Assembly (NCBI GenBank): GCA_028288485.1
Contig: JAQBNO010000163.1
Coordinates: 23,460-87,459 of the forward strand
DNA length: 64,000 nucleotides
Source of the DNA: Segetibacter sp.
GTDB lineage: Bacteria; Bacteroidota; Bacteroidia; Chitinophagales; Chitinophagaceae
Reading direction: 5' to 3'
The translations under genes and the position numbers were made by a program. This document shows positions 53,201 to 61,983 of this stretch, piece by piece (the stretch's first letter is position 1; each line of letters opens with the position of its first letter). The notes beneath the pieces were generated by a model, which had not been told where the DNA came from, did not search any database, and saw only the letters and a program-made list of their open reading frames with translations.

Positions 53201-53920
53201 ATCGAGTTTTTTCTTTTCTTCACTTTTTTCATTTGCAAGAAGCGAAGTTTCAGTAAGACCTGTATTGTATGCCTCCAATTCTTCTTGCGTAAGCAAGCGC
53301 ACATCATTCAACCTGGTGCGTAACGAGTCCAATTTTGTCTTTTCTTCCTTTGTTTTATCGAAGGTATAGATGGAGATCTCCGAATATATTTCAGTATCAG
53401 TTATCTTTTCCAACAACTCGCTTCGTTCATTTTCATCCGCCTTTAAAAACCTTGTAAAATCTCCCTGGCAAAGCATCACCGACCGCACGAACTGGTTGTA
53501 ATCGAGTCCGCAAAGAAGGGCAATGGCATCTTTCACTTCCTTTAACGGATGGCTGATGATAGGCTCATTTGATGATGCATCTGCCAGCTCCATTTTTTGA
53601 GATTGTAAATTTCCTTCTGCTTTGCCCCTGCTTCTTTTCACCGACCATTTAGCCCGGTACAATTTCCCTTTCACTTCAAACTCTACTTCCGAATAAGCCT
53701 CACCTGTATGACGCGTCATTATTTCACATACATCCTTTTGGCGGTGTACGTTCCCATATAAAGCGGCAGTAATTGCATCTAAAATAGTCGTCTTACCGGC
53801 CCCCGTTGGACCAGTAATGGCGAACAATCCACTTTCAGTAAAAGGCGGCTCATCAAAACGAATTTGGTGTTCGCCTTTAAGCGAATTCAGGTTTAAAAAC
53901 TTTATGCTAACAATCTTCAT
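50249..53920 (-). CDS. sbcC: SbcC exonuclease subunit (SMC-like ATPase)
   Basis: A 1223 aa protein. N-terminal Walker A ITGPTGAGKTTILDAITAAL; the Q-loop region (CGLDYNQFVRSVMLCQGDF); two very long coiled coils flanking the zinc hook ECPLCGSTHHPF (Cys597-x-x-Cys600); signature TLSGGESFLVSLALALGLSD; and Walker B SLFIDEGFGTLDADTLD near the C-terminus. Together with SbcD it forms the bacterial Mre11-Rad50 nuclease, which cleaves DNA hairpins and blocked ends. Length is normal. It lies downstream of sbcD on the same strand, 359 bp away; the usual arrangement is tight or overlapping. Presence of a hairpin nuclease beside palindrome-rich DNA is noted but may be chance. Confidence 0.96.
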   Translation of the reverse strand: MKIVSIKFLNLNSLKGEHQIRFDEPPFTESGLFAITGPTGAGKTTILDAITAALYGNVHRQKDVCEIMTRHTGEAYSEVEFEVKGKLYRAKWSVKRSRGKAEGNLQSQKMELADASSNEPIISHPLKEVKDAIALLCGLDYNQFVRSVMLCQGDFTRFLKADENERSELLEKITDTEIYSEISIYTFDKTKEEKTKLDSLRTRLNDVRLLTQEELEAYNTGLTETSLLANEKSEEKKKLDNQLLWLQNIYRLRNRQLELQNEFEVFNAEYNNTLPIFTKLQLHQKALKHLPLLTEAEAKGEQVAELNKKLSEISLRLPAMEEAVSALTAKGQEGEEDCKTAEQMQKAALPVIAEAEKRDVLISEKNNQLGKEQKDYKTAESELEKLKAEAAKKQEDAEKLKAEITEIEKWIVQHRSDSELEKSIPVFEGYLERMQDLYEKTESHNKEKANYTKQESVEDERLDQLQKDDTKNNELIQAAKEQLSEYKEQLVTVSAGKALEELEADAACFPSLISICEHQQGIANQVQQLLATVEHLATQEKTLAERSILERAAANQLKEEHEEAEQHFSALQKNVELQMLIQKYEADRKKLQSNEECPLCGSTHHPFVENNYTNELSEAEKKRNAQKIKAATLLKTLNDKEVLIRGLQHDLEHTKKQKEEATDAQSLLLQSFASNNEKLPKPLDIEKPGIVEAVIGKKKAEYDLLKEKIQSIRTLERKIKEIETSITKLNEAILKNAGEIRQTETKIENIKASIIRVNDELNNSSKADADLTLKAVQFLVPYQINFSYAAAKKILQQLKSASTKFLAAQKDLQEKQTYCNQVENDIRHAKQTVEEKTTRLQLLETHLGESESELTKLKEERLNLFGEKDTDAERKRLEQNLAEKKELSESIRAALNQKQQTLQVAKSQQDSWSHDLEQLQESYRTLIVDLNNQLAADHIESVEALKQRLLPEKEAEQIEEEQRRSEKKQTELRRSLSDTEADLNKEVAKELTTETDETLSTNSRELEATISRLNQEIGRVKEILKADEHRKEQYREIAITIELQRKEYDRWNKLCLLIGSENGKKFSRFAQGLTLARLTQLANRHLLRLSDRYRILKTAEKDLELQIIDGYQADVVRPMGTLSGGESFLVSLALALGLSDLASRKVQINSLFIDEGFGTLDADTLDVAISALENLQANGKAIGIISHVEALKERIGTQIQVTKQPGGSSKIKLVSYGNKVMEV

Positions 53921-54279
53921 GTAACAATCCTTCTGTTAATTTCAAATTCGTTTTTGTTGCTGTCCTTGTTAATCCAACAAGTTGAACCGTTTTTTTGGGA
54001 GACAAACATCATCTCCTATGGCAGCCCCGGTTGTGTCACTCACTTGTACACTTTATTATAAATCATCTTTCCCGTTAAATCTTTAGTTCCCTGCCAATTG
54101 CTCATCCCGGTTTTTCCCGACAATCCTAATTGTCAAATTCCTAATTCAAACTTCATATTTCCTGCATCTGGCTTCCCTTCCGGCGCAAATACAATTTTAA
54201 GTAAACCTAATTCAATTCCTAATTGCTAAGTTCCTAATTCATACTCTATACGTCATGCTTTAAACTTCATCCTTTACTT
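53921..54279. other. Gap separating sbcD and sbcC, with short repeat
   Basis: It contains the repeat at 54030-54049 and AT-rich runs of near-repeated CCTAATTC/TTCCTAATT phrases (54120-54245). No gene. A separate sbcC promoter is possible, but no consensus match was seen. Confidence 0.5.
54030..54049 (-). repeat. Dispersed short repeat, reversed copy
   Basis: GTTGTGTCACTCACTTGTAC, the exact reverse complement of the first 20 bp of the 9317 copy. Confidence 0.85.
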
Positions 54280-55509
54280 CTAACTTCCCACCACTTCTTT
54301 ATCCTCCAGCCGTTCCAGTACCTCTGAAAAGGTTTGTAACATCTCCTCGTCTTTATTGCCCGGAAACTGAGACTCATACCGTTTTAGAAAAACAGTCATC
54401 GGATCAAGGTCGCTTAAAGCTTGTGCATCTTCTGTTTGTTCATCAAGATTACGGGCTGCCCGTTGCCTTACTTGCCTGGTAAATAATTTTTCTATAAATG
54501 GCTTTTCGACAACCAGTTTATGTAACAGATCGTCAAGGTCATAAATAAAAGTATCAGTTTCTACCTGTACTTCCACCCATGCCGGATAGATGTTTTGCTG
54601 GTCCTCCAAAAGCAACAATTTCTTTTTTACGGTTTCCAGGTCGCCTTTTATCCTGATCAATTTGCGGCAACACGGAACTTCCATTTCTTCAAGCCGCGTA
54701 AGCTTGCCACCTTCAAATTCAAGAATAATCACCTGCTTTTTATCGTCTGTTTCCGAAAAGCTCAGCGGTACAGGCGAACCCGAATACCTGATATGATCCA
54801 TATTATTTACTAACTGCGGCCGGTGAATATGACCCAAAGCAATGTAATCGAATTCTTCAGGAAACTGGTCGCCGCAAACCTGCCCCAGGTTACCTACATG
54901 AATTTCCTTTTCGCTATCAGACGTACTTGAGCCTGCGGCAAAGAGATGCCCTGTTGCAATTACCGGAACTCCGTCAATCTTGTATTGTTTTATGTGCTCT
55001 TTGAACTGGTTATAATGGTCGCAAATTCCCTTCTTCAATCGGCCCTCGCGTTCCGAAGTAGTTTCACCGGCAACGGCCAACCTAACATCTCTGTCGCGTA
55101 AAAAAGGTACGGCGCATACTACCAGTTCGAGCCTGCCGGCTTTATTGTAAATTGAAATGATCTGTTCGGTAAAAACATCCGGCACACCTCCCACTATATG
55201 AACATTAAAATATTTCAGTAACTCTTTTGGTGCATTTAAAGTACTGATCGAATCGTGGTTTCCGCCGATGATAATTACCTCCCTGCAACAGGTATTTTTA
55301 ACATGCCGCAAAAACCGGTAATACTGTTCAAAGGCAGTATTCGAAGGACTTCCGGTATCGAATATATCACCGGCAATGATCAACACGTCAATACATTCAC
55401 TGCTTAATTTATCGATTAGCCAGTCGAGAAAGTGCTGGTGTTCATCGGTACGTTCACTTTGTTCAAGCTTCTTGCCCAGGTGCCAATCGGCTGTATGAAG
55501 GATTTTCAT
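54280..55509 (-). CDS. sbcD: SbcD nuclease subunit
   Basis: I start at the ATG in 55507-55509 (MKILHTADWHLGKKLEQSER), the universal SbcD N-terminus; the open frame extends 26 codons further without similarity. The 409 aa enzyme has the Mre11 phosphoesterase motifs in order: DWHLGK, IIAGDIFDTGSPSN, IIIGGNHDSISTL, ATGHLFAAG and ALGHIHRPQ. They bind two Mn2+ ions for exo- and endonuclease cleavage. It works with SbcC, encoded next. A C-terminal helical capping region is present (LDPMTVFLKRYESQFPGNKD). Confidence 0.96.
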   Translation of the reverse strand: MKILHTADWHLGKKLEQSERTDEHQHFLDWLIDKLSSECIDVLIIAGDIFDTGSPSNTAFEQYYRFLRHVKNTCCREVIIIGGNHDSISTLNAPKELLKYFNVHIVGGVPDVFTEQIISIYNKAGRLELVVCAVPFLRDRDVRLAVAGETTSEREGRLKKGICDHYNQFKEHIKQYKIDGVPVIATGHLFAAGSSTSDSEKEIHVGNLGQVCGDQFPEEFDYIALGHIHRPQLVNNMDHIRYSGSPVPLSFSETDDKKQVIILEFEGGKLTRLEEMEVPCCRKLIRIKGDLETVKKKLLLLEDQQNIYPAWVEVQVETDTFIYDLDDLLHKLVVEKPFIEKLFTRQVRQRAARNLDEQTEDAQALSDLDPMTVFLKRYESQFPGNKDEEMLQTFSEVLERLEDKEVVGS

Positions 55510-56433
55510 AAAATTTTCTACCTTAAAGTTTTCTACTACAATAACAAAAATAATTCGTCGAATTGAAGGTGGCTCATTTACCTTCAACGAAGGTTATTAT
55601 TAACAAAACCGGCTGTTATCTTATAAAACTAATAATATTAAAACTAAAGTTTTTAGCTAAAGTACTAAGTTTTGCTAAAAAAAATGATAATAAATAATTC
55701 AATGTCGTTGACCTGAGCTGCTATTGTAAGACCCAATTTCTGTGATGGCCTTCTTATGTGCAGGTTTGTTACTTTCTTTTCCTCGATCAAAAGGAAGTAA
55801 TCAAAGAAAAATCAAGAAAGAAACGATTAAATCCCGTTTCTTGCCCATGGATTAGGTGTCAGTGCTACTGTGACTTCAACATTTGTTTCTCATGCTTATT
55901 TTATTTAAGGTATGGCCGGAAACCCTAATGTAGCAGAGCTTCATCTACCTTTGATCGAGCCGCACAAATCGATATTGAAAGACCGGCCCTAATAACTAAA
56001 AACGTCTTTCTTCTTACGAGCTTGTAGAAAAGGCGTTAAGAAAATTAGCGGGAGAGGCGTTAAGAAATGAAATAGATGTTACCGAAGTCTTACCGCATTC
56101 TTTGTTCGTAACTGCTACCAAAGCCCGTTATTATTTTTTCGTTGTGACTTATTTTATTTTAGCCTGTCCCGCTAATTTTCAGCCTTTTCCATAAAGTCTT
56201 GATTATTTTGTTTCTTTTTTTACCAGGAAAAAAAAGAAACAAAATAGGTAAGTAAAACATCAATCACTGTGGCAAATTGTAAATAACTGATCGCTAGACT
56301 AAATAAATCCGATTTTGCTGAAAGGATAGTTCAATCGGTGCAATTTTCGAAAACGTTGAGGGACAAATGGAAAAGTATGGTAAAATATGGATGTTGTACT
56401 TTGAGTTTGCTTAATATTACCTAACGACTGCAT
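55510..56433. other. 0.92 kb gap largely occupied by the long repeat element
   Basis: It holds copy B of the hairpin-ended element (55767-56244). Flanking DNA is AT-rich without a gene. The stretch before the GH31 start contains TGAGTTTG, a one-base variant of the -7 box. Confidence 0.55.
55767..56244. repeat. Long repeat element with hairpin ends, copy B
   Basis: About 478 bp, inverted with respect to copy A at 17908-18354. The right end is a strong hairpin (TTTTGTTTCTTTTTTT paired with AAAAAAAAGAAACAAAA, 56206-56244); the left end carries GTTACTTTCTTTTC and AAAAGGAAGTAATC (55767-55802). Internal inverted arms are at about 56027-56080 and 56145-56192, sharing AAAAGGC, AATTAGCGGGA and CAGGC/GAGGC blocks. 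The best conserved stretch between copies, about 60 bp with few changes, is the arm with the GCGTTAAGAAA direct repeat. Confidence 0.8.
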
Positions 56434-58578
56434 ATGAAATATCTATTCTTTTGGGTATCCATCTTTTTTTGCATAGCCTTACAGGGGCAGGAACAAACTC
56501 TTCAATGGCAAGCGGTAGCACCCGGCGTGTGGAAAACCGTAATTGGAAAACCGGATCAGGTAAATCCTCTAACAATTGCAGAAATTCAGCCGCGACTGGA
56601 TGCACTGAAAAAATTAACTGATCTTCCCTTCCCCCAAATACTGGCTGAAAGTGTAAGTGAAATTACGGATGGCAAAACATTCCTCCGCTTTCCCTTGCAA
56701 CGACAGGAGCAACTGTTTGGCCTTGGACTTAACTTTAAGACAGTACAACAACGCGGAACTATTAAAACACTTCATGTTGATCATTATAATGGTACTGATA
56801 ACGGGCGAACTCATGCTCCCGTTCCTTTTTATGTTTCTGATAAAGGGTACGGTGTATTAATCAATTCAGCCCGCTATATTACTGTTTATGCCGGTACAAC
56901 AGTACGGAAGACCAGCACGAATCCTCCTCCTGAAATGAACCGGAACAGCCAGAAAGACTGGAACGCTCAGCCTGCTTCAGACGCAGTGGAAGTAGTCGTA
57001 CCAGCACCGGGTACAGAGGTATATGTTTTTGCCGGAGCCACTACAATGGAAGTAGTGCAACGCTATAACCTGTATTGTGGCGGCGGCACTTTGCCTCCTA
57101 AATGGGGCCTGGGATTTACGCATCGAACCCCAACTCTTTTTACAGATAAGCAGGTTCTGCATGAAATTGATGAGTTCGAATCAAAAGGTTATCCTTTAAG
57201 CTTTATTGGCTTAGAGCCGGGCTGGCAGACGAAATCGTACCCAAACACTTTTGTTTGGGATAGTTCCAGGTATCCGCAGCCTCAACAGTTTTTACAACAA
57301 CTGTTACGTAAAAATATTCGCGCCAATTTATGGATCAACCCTTACCTGTCAACCAGTTCGCCCATTTTAAAGGCAATGGAACCTTATACCGCATCGCATA
57401 AAGTCTGGGTTGGTTATGTGCCTGATATTACTATTCCGGCAGCCCGTAACTTATACAAATTGCTGTTCTCGCAACAGCATTTGAAGATTGGAGTCTCCGG
57501 GTATAAAATAGATGAAGTGGATGGTTATGACAACTGGCTCTGGCCCGATGTTACAAAATTTCCGTCGGGTATTAGCGCCGAACAAATGAGGCAGGTGTAC
57601 GGACTGCAGTTTCAAAAGATGACGGATGGCTGGTTTCGTGAAATAAATACGCGGACTTATGGTTTAGTGAGGGCTTCCAATGCCGGCGCATCAGCAATGC
57701 CGTACGTAATTTATAATGATTATTACAATCATAAAGATTTTATCACCGCTTTATGTAACAGCAGTTTCATAGGTGTATTATGGACACCGGAAGCAAGATC
57801 ATCGAAGACTGCCGAAGAATGGCTGCGACGAATGCAATCTGTTTGTTTTTCGCCTATGGCCATGTTAAATGCCTGGTCCGATGGAACAAAGCCCTGGACC
57901 TTTCCGGAAGTAGCCAGCCAGGTGAAAGAAGTAATGCAGTTGCGGATGCAGTTGCTGCCTTATTTATATACTTCCTTCGCTCAATACCATTTCGAAGGTA
58001 AGCCGCCCGTTAGAGCAATGAACCTGGTGGAAGGATTTGATTATGAAGCAACAACAGAAAAGGGAAGTTTAAATTCAACAGATAATCCCTATGCAATTGC
58101 AAAAAAGCAAGATGTAAAGGACCAGTTTATGTTGGGCGATTTTTTGCTGGTGGCCCCGATGTTTGCAGGAGATATTAAGAGAAAGGTAATCCTGCCAAAA
58201 GGTAAATGGTTCGATTTCTACACAGGAAAGCTGGTGGGTGAAGGAGAAGTAATTGAAATTACGCCAGGCCTTGAAAGGATCCCTTTGTTCGTTAAAGACG
58301 GTGGCATTATTCCTATGATTCCCGCTGTTTTACATACACCGGGAAAAGACGATGTATTACCATTAAAAGTTCATTATTATGGAGAGAGGGAAAACAACTG
58401 GACCCTGTATGACGACGACGGTGAAACCTTTGACTTCGAAAAAGGTAATTTTAGCTGGACAACTTTATCGGTAAAAAAAGATAAGAAGGGTAAGTTAACT
58501 GGCAGTGACTTGCGTGTTAGTGGCAAGAATTTACATTACAACAACCTGAAATGGCAGTTCATGACGGTTTCCAAATAA
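56434..58578 (+). CDS. GH31 family alpha-glycosidase, secreted
   Basis: A 714 aa protein with a signal peptide (MKYLFFWVSIFFCIALQGQ). It has an N-terminal beta-sandwich (FLRFPLQRQEQLFGLGLNF), a catalytic TIM barrel with the nucleophile motif GVSGYKIDEVDGYDNW (Asp360), RASNAGASAMPYVIYNDYYN toward the acid/base region, and C-terminal beta domains (LPKGKWFDFYTGKLVGEGEV; DDDGETFDFEKGNFSWTTLS). This order is standard for GH31. Family members cleave alpha-glucosides, alpha-xylosides or alpha-galactosides; which applies is not evident. Periplasmic, monocistronic. Confidence 0.92.
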   Translation: MKYLFFWVSIFFCIALQGQEQTLQWQAVAPGVWKTVIGKPDQVNPLTIAEIQPRLDALKKLTDLPFPQILAESVSEITDGKTFLRFPLQRQEQLFGLGLNFKTVQQRGTIKTLHVDHYNGTDNGRTHAPVPFYVSDKGYGVLINSARYITVYAGTTVRKTSTNPPPEMNRNSQKDWNAQPASDAVEVVVPAPGTEVYVFAGATTMEVVQRYNLYCGGGTLPPKWGLGFTHRTPTLFTDKQVLHEIDEFESKGYPLSFIGLEPGWQTKSYPNTFVWDSSRYPQPQQFLQQLLRKNIRANLWINPYLSTSSPILKAMEPYTASHKVWVGYVPDITIPAARNLYKLLFSQQHLKIGVSGYKIDEVDGYDNWLWPDVTKFPSGISAEQMRQVYGLQFQKMTDGWFREINTRTYGLVRASNAGASAMPYVIYNDYYNHKDFITALCNSSFIGVLWTPEARSSKTAEEWLRRMQSVCFSPMAMLNAWSDGTKPWTFPEVASQVKEVMQLRMQLLPYLYTSFAQYHFEGKPPVRAMNLVEGFDYEATTEKGSLNSTDNPYAIAKKQDVKDQFMLGDFLLVAPMFAGDIKRKVILPKGKWFDFYTGKLVGEGEVIEITPGLERIPLFVKDGGIIPMIPAVLHTPGKDDVLPLKVHYYGERENNWTLYDDDGETFDFEKGNFSWTTLSVKKDKKGKLTGSDLRVSGKNLHYNNLKWQFMTVSK

Positions 58579-58893
58579 ACCGGTTTTAGAACCCCGAAGG
58601 CGCTAAGAATAGAAGTTTAACAAAGACCCGGCCTCTGTTCCCGTTGTCTTGTCATGGTTTAATAGCTGCATAATGACGCTTCGGTAGAAGTGCGCGCCCC
58701 TTCGGCAACCGAGGGTACCCTTCGGCAGGCCCAGGGTAGAAACTGCCAGGTTGCATAATGCGTTACAGTACAAGCGAGCGTGGCAACGAAAGCTTAAGCG
58801 GTGTTGTAATGCTTAGTACAAAAAAATGCAATTCAGCAGTGGCAAATTCCTTAATTTCAATAACTATTAATTAAAAAATAAAAATTTGCTCTA
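58579..58893. other. Gap with repeat blocks
   Basis: It contains CCCTTCGGCAACCGAGGGTA-type repeats (58700-58735) and copy 2 of the 32 bp repeat at 58755-58786. The last bases before the next start are AT-rich (AAAATTTG near 58885). Confidence 0.5.
58755..58786 (+). repeat. 32 bp dispersed repeat, copy 2
   Basis: Identical to 17723-17754, same orientation, 41 kb apart. Confidence 0.85.
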
Positions 58894-59535
58894 ATGAAGA
58901 AACTGATTGCTTTCACCGCCATAACTCTGTTCCTGGTATCATTTACACCTTCGGCCAAAAAAATGGGGAAATCCAAATGGAACAACTTGTTTGATGGAAA
59001 GACATTGAACGGCTGGAAAGTAGGTGCTAATGCCGAAACATTCAAAGTTGAAGACGGAAACATTGTAGTAAATGGAAACGTTGCTCACTTATTTTACGAC
59101 GGTCCGGTGATGGATCATAATTTTAAGAACTTTGAATTCAAAGCAAAAGTGATGACCTTCCCGGGTTCCAATTCCGGCATCTACTTCCATACGCAATACC
59201 AGGAAAAAAGCTGGCCGGCGAAAGGTTATGAAGTGCAGGTAAATAACTCGCATACCGACTGGCGCAGAACCGGTAGTTTGTATGCGATCCAGGATGTGAA
59301 GGAAGTTTATGTGAAAGATAATGAGTGGTATACGGAGAGTATAACTGTGCAGGGGAAAAGAGTAATTATAAAAATTAACGACAAAACAGTGGTAGATTAT
59401 ACAGAGCCTGAGGGTGTAGAAAGGTCGGCGAGTGAGGCTGGTCGCCGTGTTTCGAGCGGTACCTTTGCTTTGCAGGGGCATGATCCAAAAAGTAAGGTTT
59501 TATTTAAAGATATTATGGTAAGGCCGCTTCCTTAA
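58894..59535 (+). CDS. DUF1080 (3-keto-disaccharide hydrolase-like) protein
   Basis: A 213 aa secreted protein (hydrophobic N-terminus MKKLIAFTAITLFLVSFTPS). The domain begins KWNNLFDGKTLNGWKVGANA and continues with the concanavalin-like blocks FEFKAKVMTFPGSNSGIYFH, GYEVQVNNSHTDWRRTGSLY and SSGTFALQGHDPKSKVLFKD. DUF1080 proteins act on sugar backbones, some as 3-keto-glycoside hydrolases. Close relatives often occur near ThuA-type proteins such as that at 38168. Full length. Substrate unknown. Confidence 0.93.
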   Translation: MKKLIAFTAITLFLVSFTPSAKKMGKSKWNNLFDGKTLNGWKVGANAETFKVEDGNIVVNGNVAHLFYDGPVMDHNFKNFEFKAKVMTFPGSNSGIYFHTQYQEKSWPAKGYEVQVNNSHTDWRRTGSLYAIQDVKEVYVKDNEWYTESITVQGKRVIIKINDKTVVDYTEPEGVERSASEAGRRVSSGTFALQGHDPKSKVLFKDIMVRPLP

Positions 59536-59690
59536 TTGACCTCCATATTTACGGAAACGTTTTAATTCGCCTTTGTTGACTTACTGAACGTTTGGTAAGG
59601 TAACAAGGGCGTTTTTGCACCAGGTAATTCATCCTGTCATAATATCCGCGGTATTTTCAATAAATTTAGCCCTTAAATATATATCTACAT

Positions 59691-60188
59691 ATGAAACGAT
59701 TTTTGCCTGTGATCTTTTTATTGGCAGTTACGCTGCCCGCTGCTAAAGCTCAAACTCCGTCAAATTCCGGGAAGCTTTCTGATTTCAGTTTTATTGAAGG
59801 TCACTGGAAAGCAACGGCGAACGAACGGACAATTGAAGGCGTTTGGCTGGCTGCTGCCGGCGACAATATGCTCGGTTTTATGAGAATGATGAACGGCGAC
59901 AAAGCAAGTCTTTACGAACTCCTGGCGTACGAACAATCGGAGCAGGGACTTGTTTCACGGGTGAAACACTTCAAGCCGGGAATGCTTGGACAGGAGGAAA
60001 AAGACAAGTTCGACCAGTACAACTTTATCGAAGCAACCAAAGGCAGAGTAGTGCTTCAAAAGCAGGGGGAAGAGTTGCGCATTGTATACGAAAAGCGTTC
60101 AGGCAACCAGTTTGCAATTGCCCGTGGAAATCTGCAGGAAGGCAAATGGGTTTTTAAAGATTTATTTGTTTTCAACAGGGTGAAGTAG
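59691..60188 (+). CDS. DUF6265-family secreted protein
   Basis: A 165 aa protein with a signal peptide (MKRFLPVIFLLAVTLPAAKA). The mature part reads SDFSFIEGHWKATANERTIE, GVWLAAAGDNMLGFMRMMNG, YELLAYEQSEQGLVSRVKHF and LRIVYEKRSGNQFAIARGNL. This is the pattern of DUF6265, a lipocalin-like beta barrel with a GxW motif. Periplasmic; function unknown. A TAAATTTA box close to the phylum -7 consensus lies about 25 bp before the start. Confidence 0.8.
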   Translation: MKRFLPVIFLLAVTLPAAKAQTPSNSGKLSDFSFIEGHWKATANERTIEGVWLAAAGDNMLGFMRMMNGDKASLYELLAYEQSEQGLVSRVKHFKPGMLGQEEKDKFDQYNFIEATKGRVVLQKQGEELRIVYEKRSGNQFAIARGNLQEGKWVFKDLFVFNRVK

Positions 60189-60280
60189 ACCCTCGAACGC
60201 TTAATAGAATTTTTTATGGACGGGGCTATATAGCTACTGTATACATCGTTGCCCGCCCGGATGAACAATCCGTTCGGATG

Positions 60281-60298
60281 GGCGTCGCACTCTTGTAC
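60281..60298 (-). repeat. Dispersed short repeat, half of a split copy
   Basis: GGCGTCGCACTCTTGTAC. The missing distal half, CATCGTTGC, lies 30 bp further left at about 60244-60252, as if a small GC-rich hairpin-forming segment had been inserted into one repeat. Confidence 0.65.
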
Positions 60299-60435
60299 TT
60301 TTTGCTGGTTATTCAGCAGTTCGCAGCCCATGTTTTTATTGGCATTCTCGCGCAGCAGAAACGAAGAATTTAATTCAGTTTTCTGGATGAAACATAGTTC
60401 ATTTTAAAGAATAAGAATTAGCTTAAATTACATGA

Positions 60436-61455
60436 ATGAAAATTCAACTAACGATTGCAGTAATTTTTTTTGCTGGTGCTTTTTCATGCAAGGCCCAGGA
60501 AAATGACATGTATAAGACTGCCAATATTTTCCTCAATGTTCTTACTGCTAAACAGAAAGCACAAACGCAATACCCTTTCGATTCTTCTGAACGATACTTC
60601 TGGCATTATGTACCCCTGAACAACCGGAAAGGAATTTCCATGAACGAACTAAATGAGCAACAGAAAAACGCAGCGATTCAATTATTGAAGTCGGCACTGA
60701 GTGAAAAAGGTTATCAAAAAGCAAGTGCAATTATGGCCCTGGAAAATGTACTGAAGGTTATCGAGAACCGGCAGGAGAGTGACCATTACAGGGACCGCGG
60801 AAAATATTACTTCACCATTTTTGGAGAACCTTCGAAAACAACTATTTGGGGCTGGCGATTGGATGGACATCATCTCTCTTTTAGTTTCAGTTCAGACGAA
60901 AATAAACTGGTGTCGGGAACTCCTGGTTTTATGGGATCAAATCCGGCAGTAGTTTTAATCGGCCCGGAAAAGGGGCTTGAAATTTTAAAAGAAGAAAATG
61001 AGCTGGCCCTTGAACTTTTACATTCACTGAACGATGAACAGCTTAAAAAAACCATTATTAATGCTACTGCTCCCGGAGATATACTAACGGTAAATAGCCG
61101 TAAGGCAATGATTGAAAATGTTGCAGGGTTAAGCTATAGTGCATTAACAGCCGAGCAAAAGGCAATGTTTATAAAGTTGCTGAGTGTGTATATCCATCGC
61201 TACACACGCCTGTTTGCCGATAGAATGATGAAGAATATTGAAGCTGCCTCCATGGATAAATTACTTTTTGCGTGGGCTGGTAGCAAAGAAAATGGTCCGG
61301 GTAATGAAAGATATTACCGGATACAAGGCCCCACAATCATCATTGAATACGACAACACCCAGAATAACGGTAACCATGTTCATACCGTCATCCGCGACCT
61401 GAAAAATGATTTTGGGGGTGATGAGTTATTGGAGCATTACAAGAAAAGCCATTAA
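60436..61455 (+). CDS. DUF3500-family secreted protein
   Basis: A 339 aa protein with a signal sequence (MKIQLTIAVIFFAGAFSCKA, possibly lipidated at Cys18). The body has typical DUF3500 blocks: AKQKAQTQYPFDSSERYFWH, YYFTIFGEPSKTTIWGWRLD, GHHLSFSFSSDENKLVSGTP, MGSNPAVVL, and the closing HVHTVIRDLKNDFGGDELLE, where two His and an Arg are conserved. The family is common in this phylum and of unknown activity. Monocistronic. Confidence 0.9.
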   Translation: MKIQLTIAVIFFAGAFSCKAQENDMYKTANIFLNVLTAKQKAQTQYPFDSSERYFWHYVPLNNRKGISMNELNEQQKNAAIQLLKSALSEKGYQKASAIMALENVLKVIENRQESDHYRDRGKYYFTIFGEPSKTTIWGWRLDGHHLSFSFSSDENKLVSGTPGFMGSNPAVVLIGPEKGLEILKEENELALELLHSLNDEQLKKTIINATAPGDILTVNSRKAMIENVAGLSYSALTAEQKAMFIKLLSVYIHRYTRLFADRMMKNIEAASMDKLLFAWAGSKENGPGNERYYRIQGPTIIIEYDNTQNNGNHVHTVIRDLKNDFGGDELLEHYKKSH

Positions 61456-61983
61456 TACAATATTGTTTAATTTATAGTAAGTGGATAAGGCCAGGATCGT
61501 CGAGTCTTGTCCTGTACATACTATTGCTATGCCATGCCGCGATGCTTTTCAAGTTACTCTTATCCCTGCCTACTTATTAAGCAAGAAGCAGGTACGTCTT
61601 AAATATCCCCTTTTTTTCCCGTTCAGCTACCAATTACTCCTATTCAGCTTACCTGGATTTGCTGTATTCATATTCATATATAGATTTATACCGGTTAATA
61701 TCAAAAGATACATAGCCGACAGAACCACATGCAGCTAATACTTGCTAACGGTTCCATAATTCCACCAATAGCATTAAGACAGCGATTACAAACTAAACGT
61801 TGTAATCATAGCCAGGCAAACTCCCCGACAGCAAGGAAACAAAGACATAGAAAGAGATACATAATTTAAACATGGTGGATCTAATTGAGGTCGCCACTTC
61901 ATTTTTAGAAGTTTTTCCTGCACACTCTTCCATGTATTTTTTCTCATAAACCAGTCCTGTCCAACACTCATAAAACAAACCAA
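61456..61983. other. 0.53 kb gap without recognisable features
   Basis: Short frames on both strands have no coding character. I found no repeat-family member, hairpin or consensus promoter. Confidence 0.45.

Noticed and set aside
50249..53920. Several 60-140 codon plus-strand frames inside sbcC
   Set aside because: Complementary-strand shadows of a long coiled-coil gene, rich in Ser/Phe as expected.
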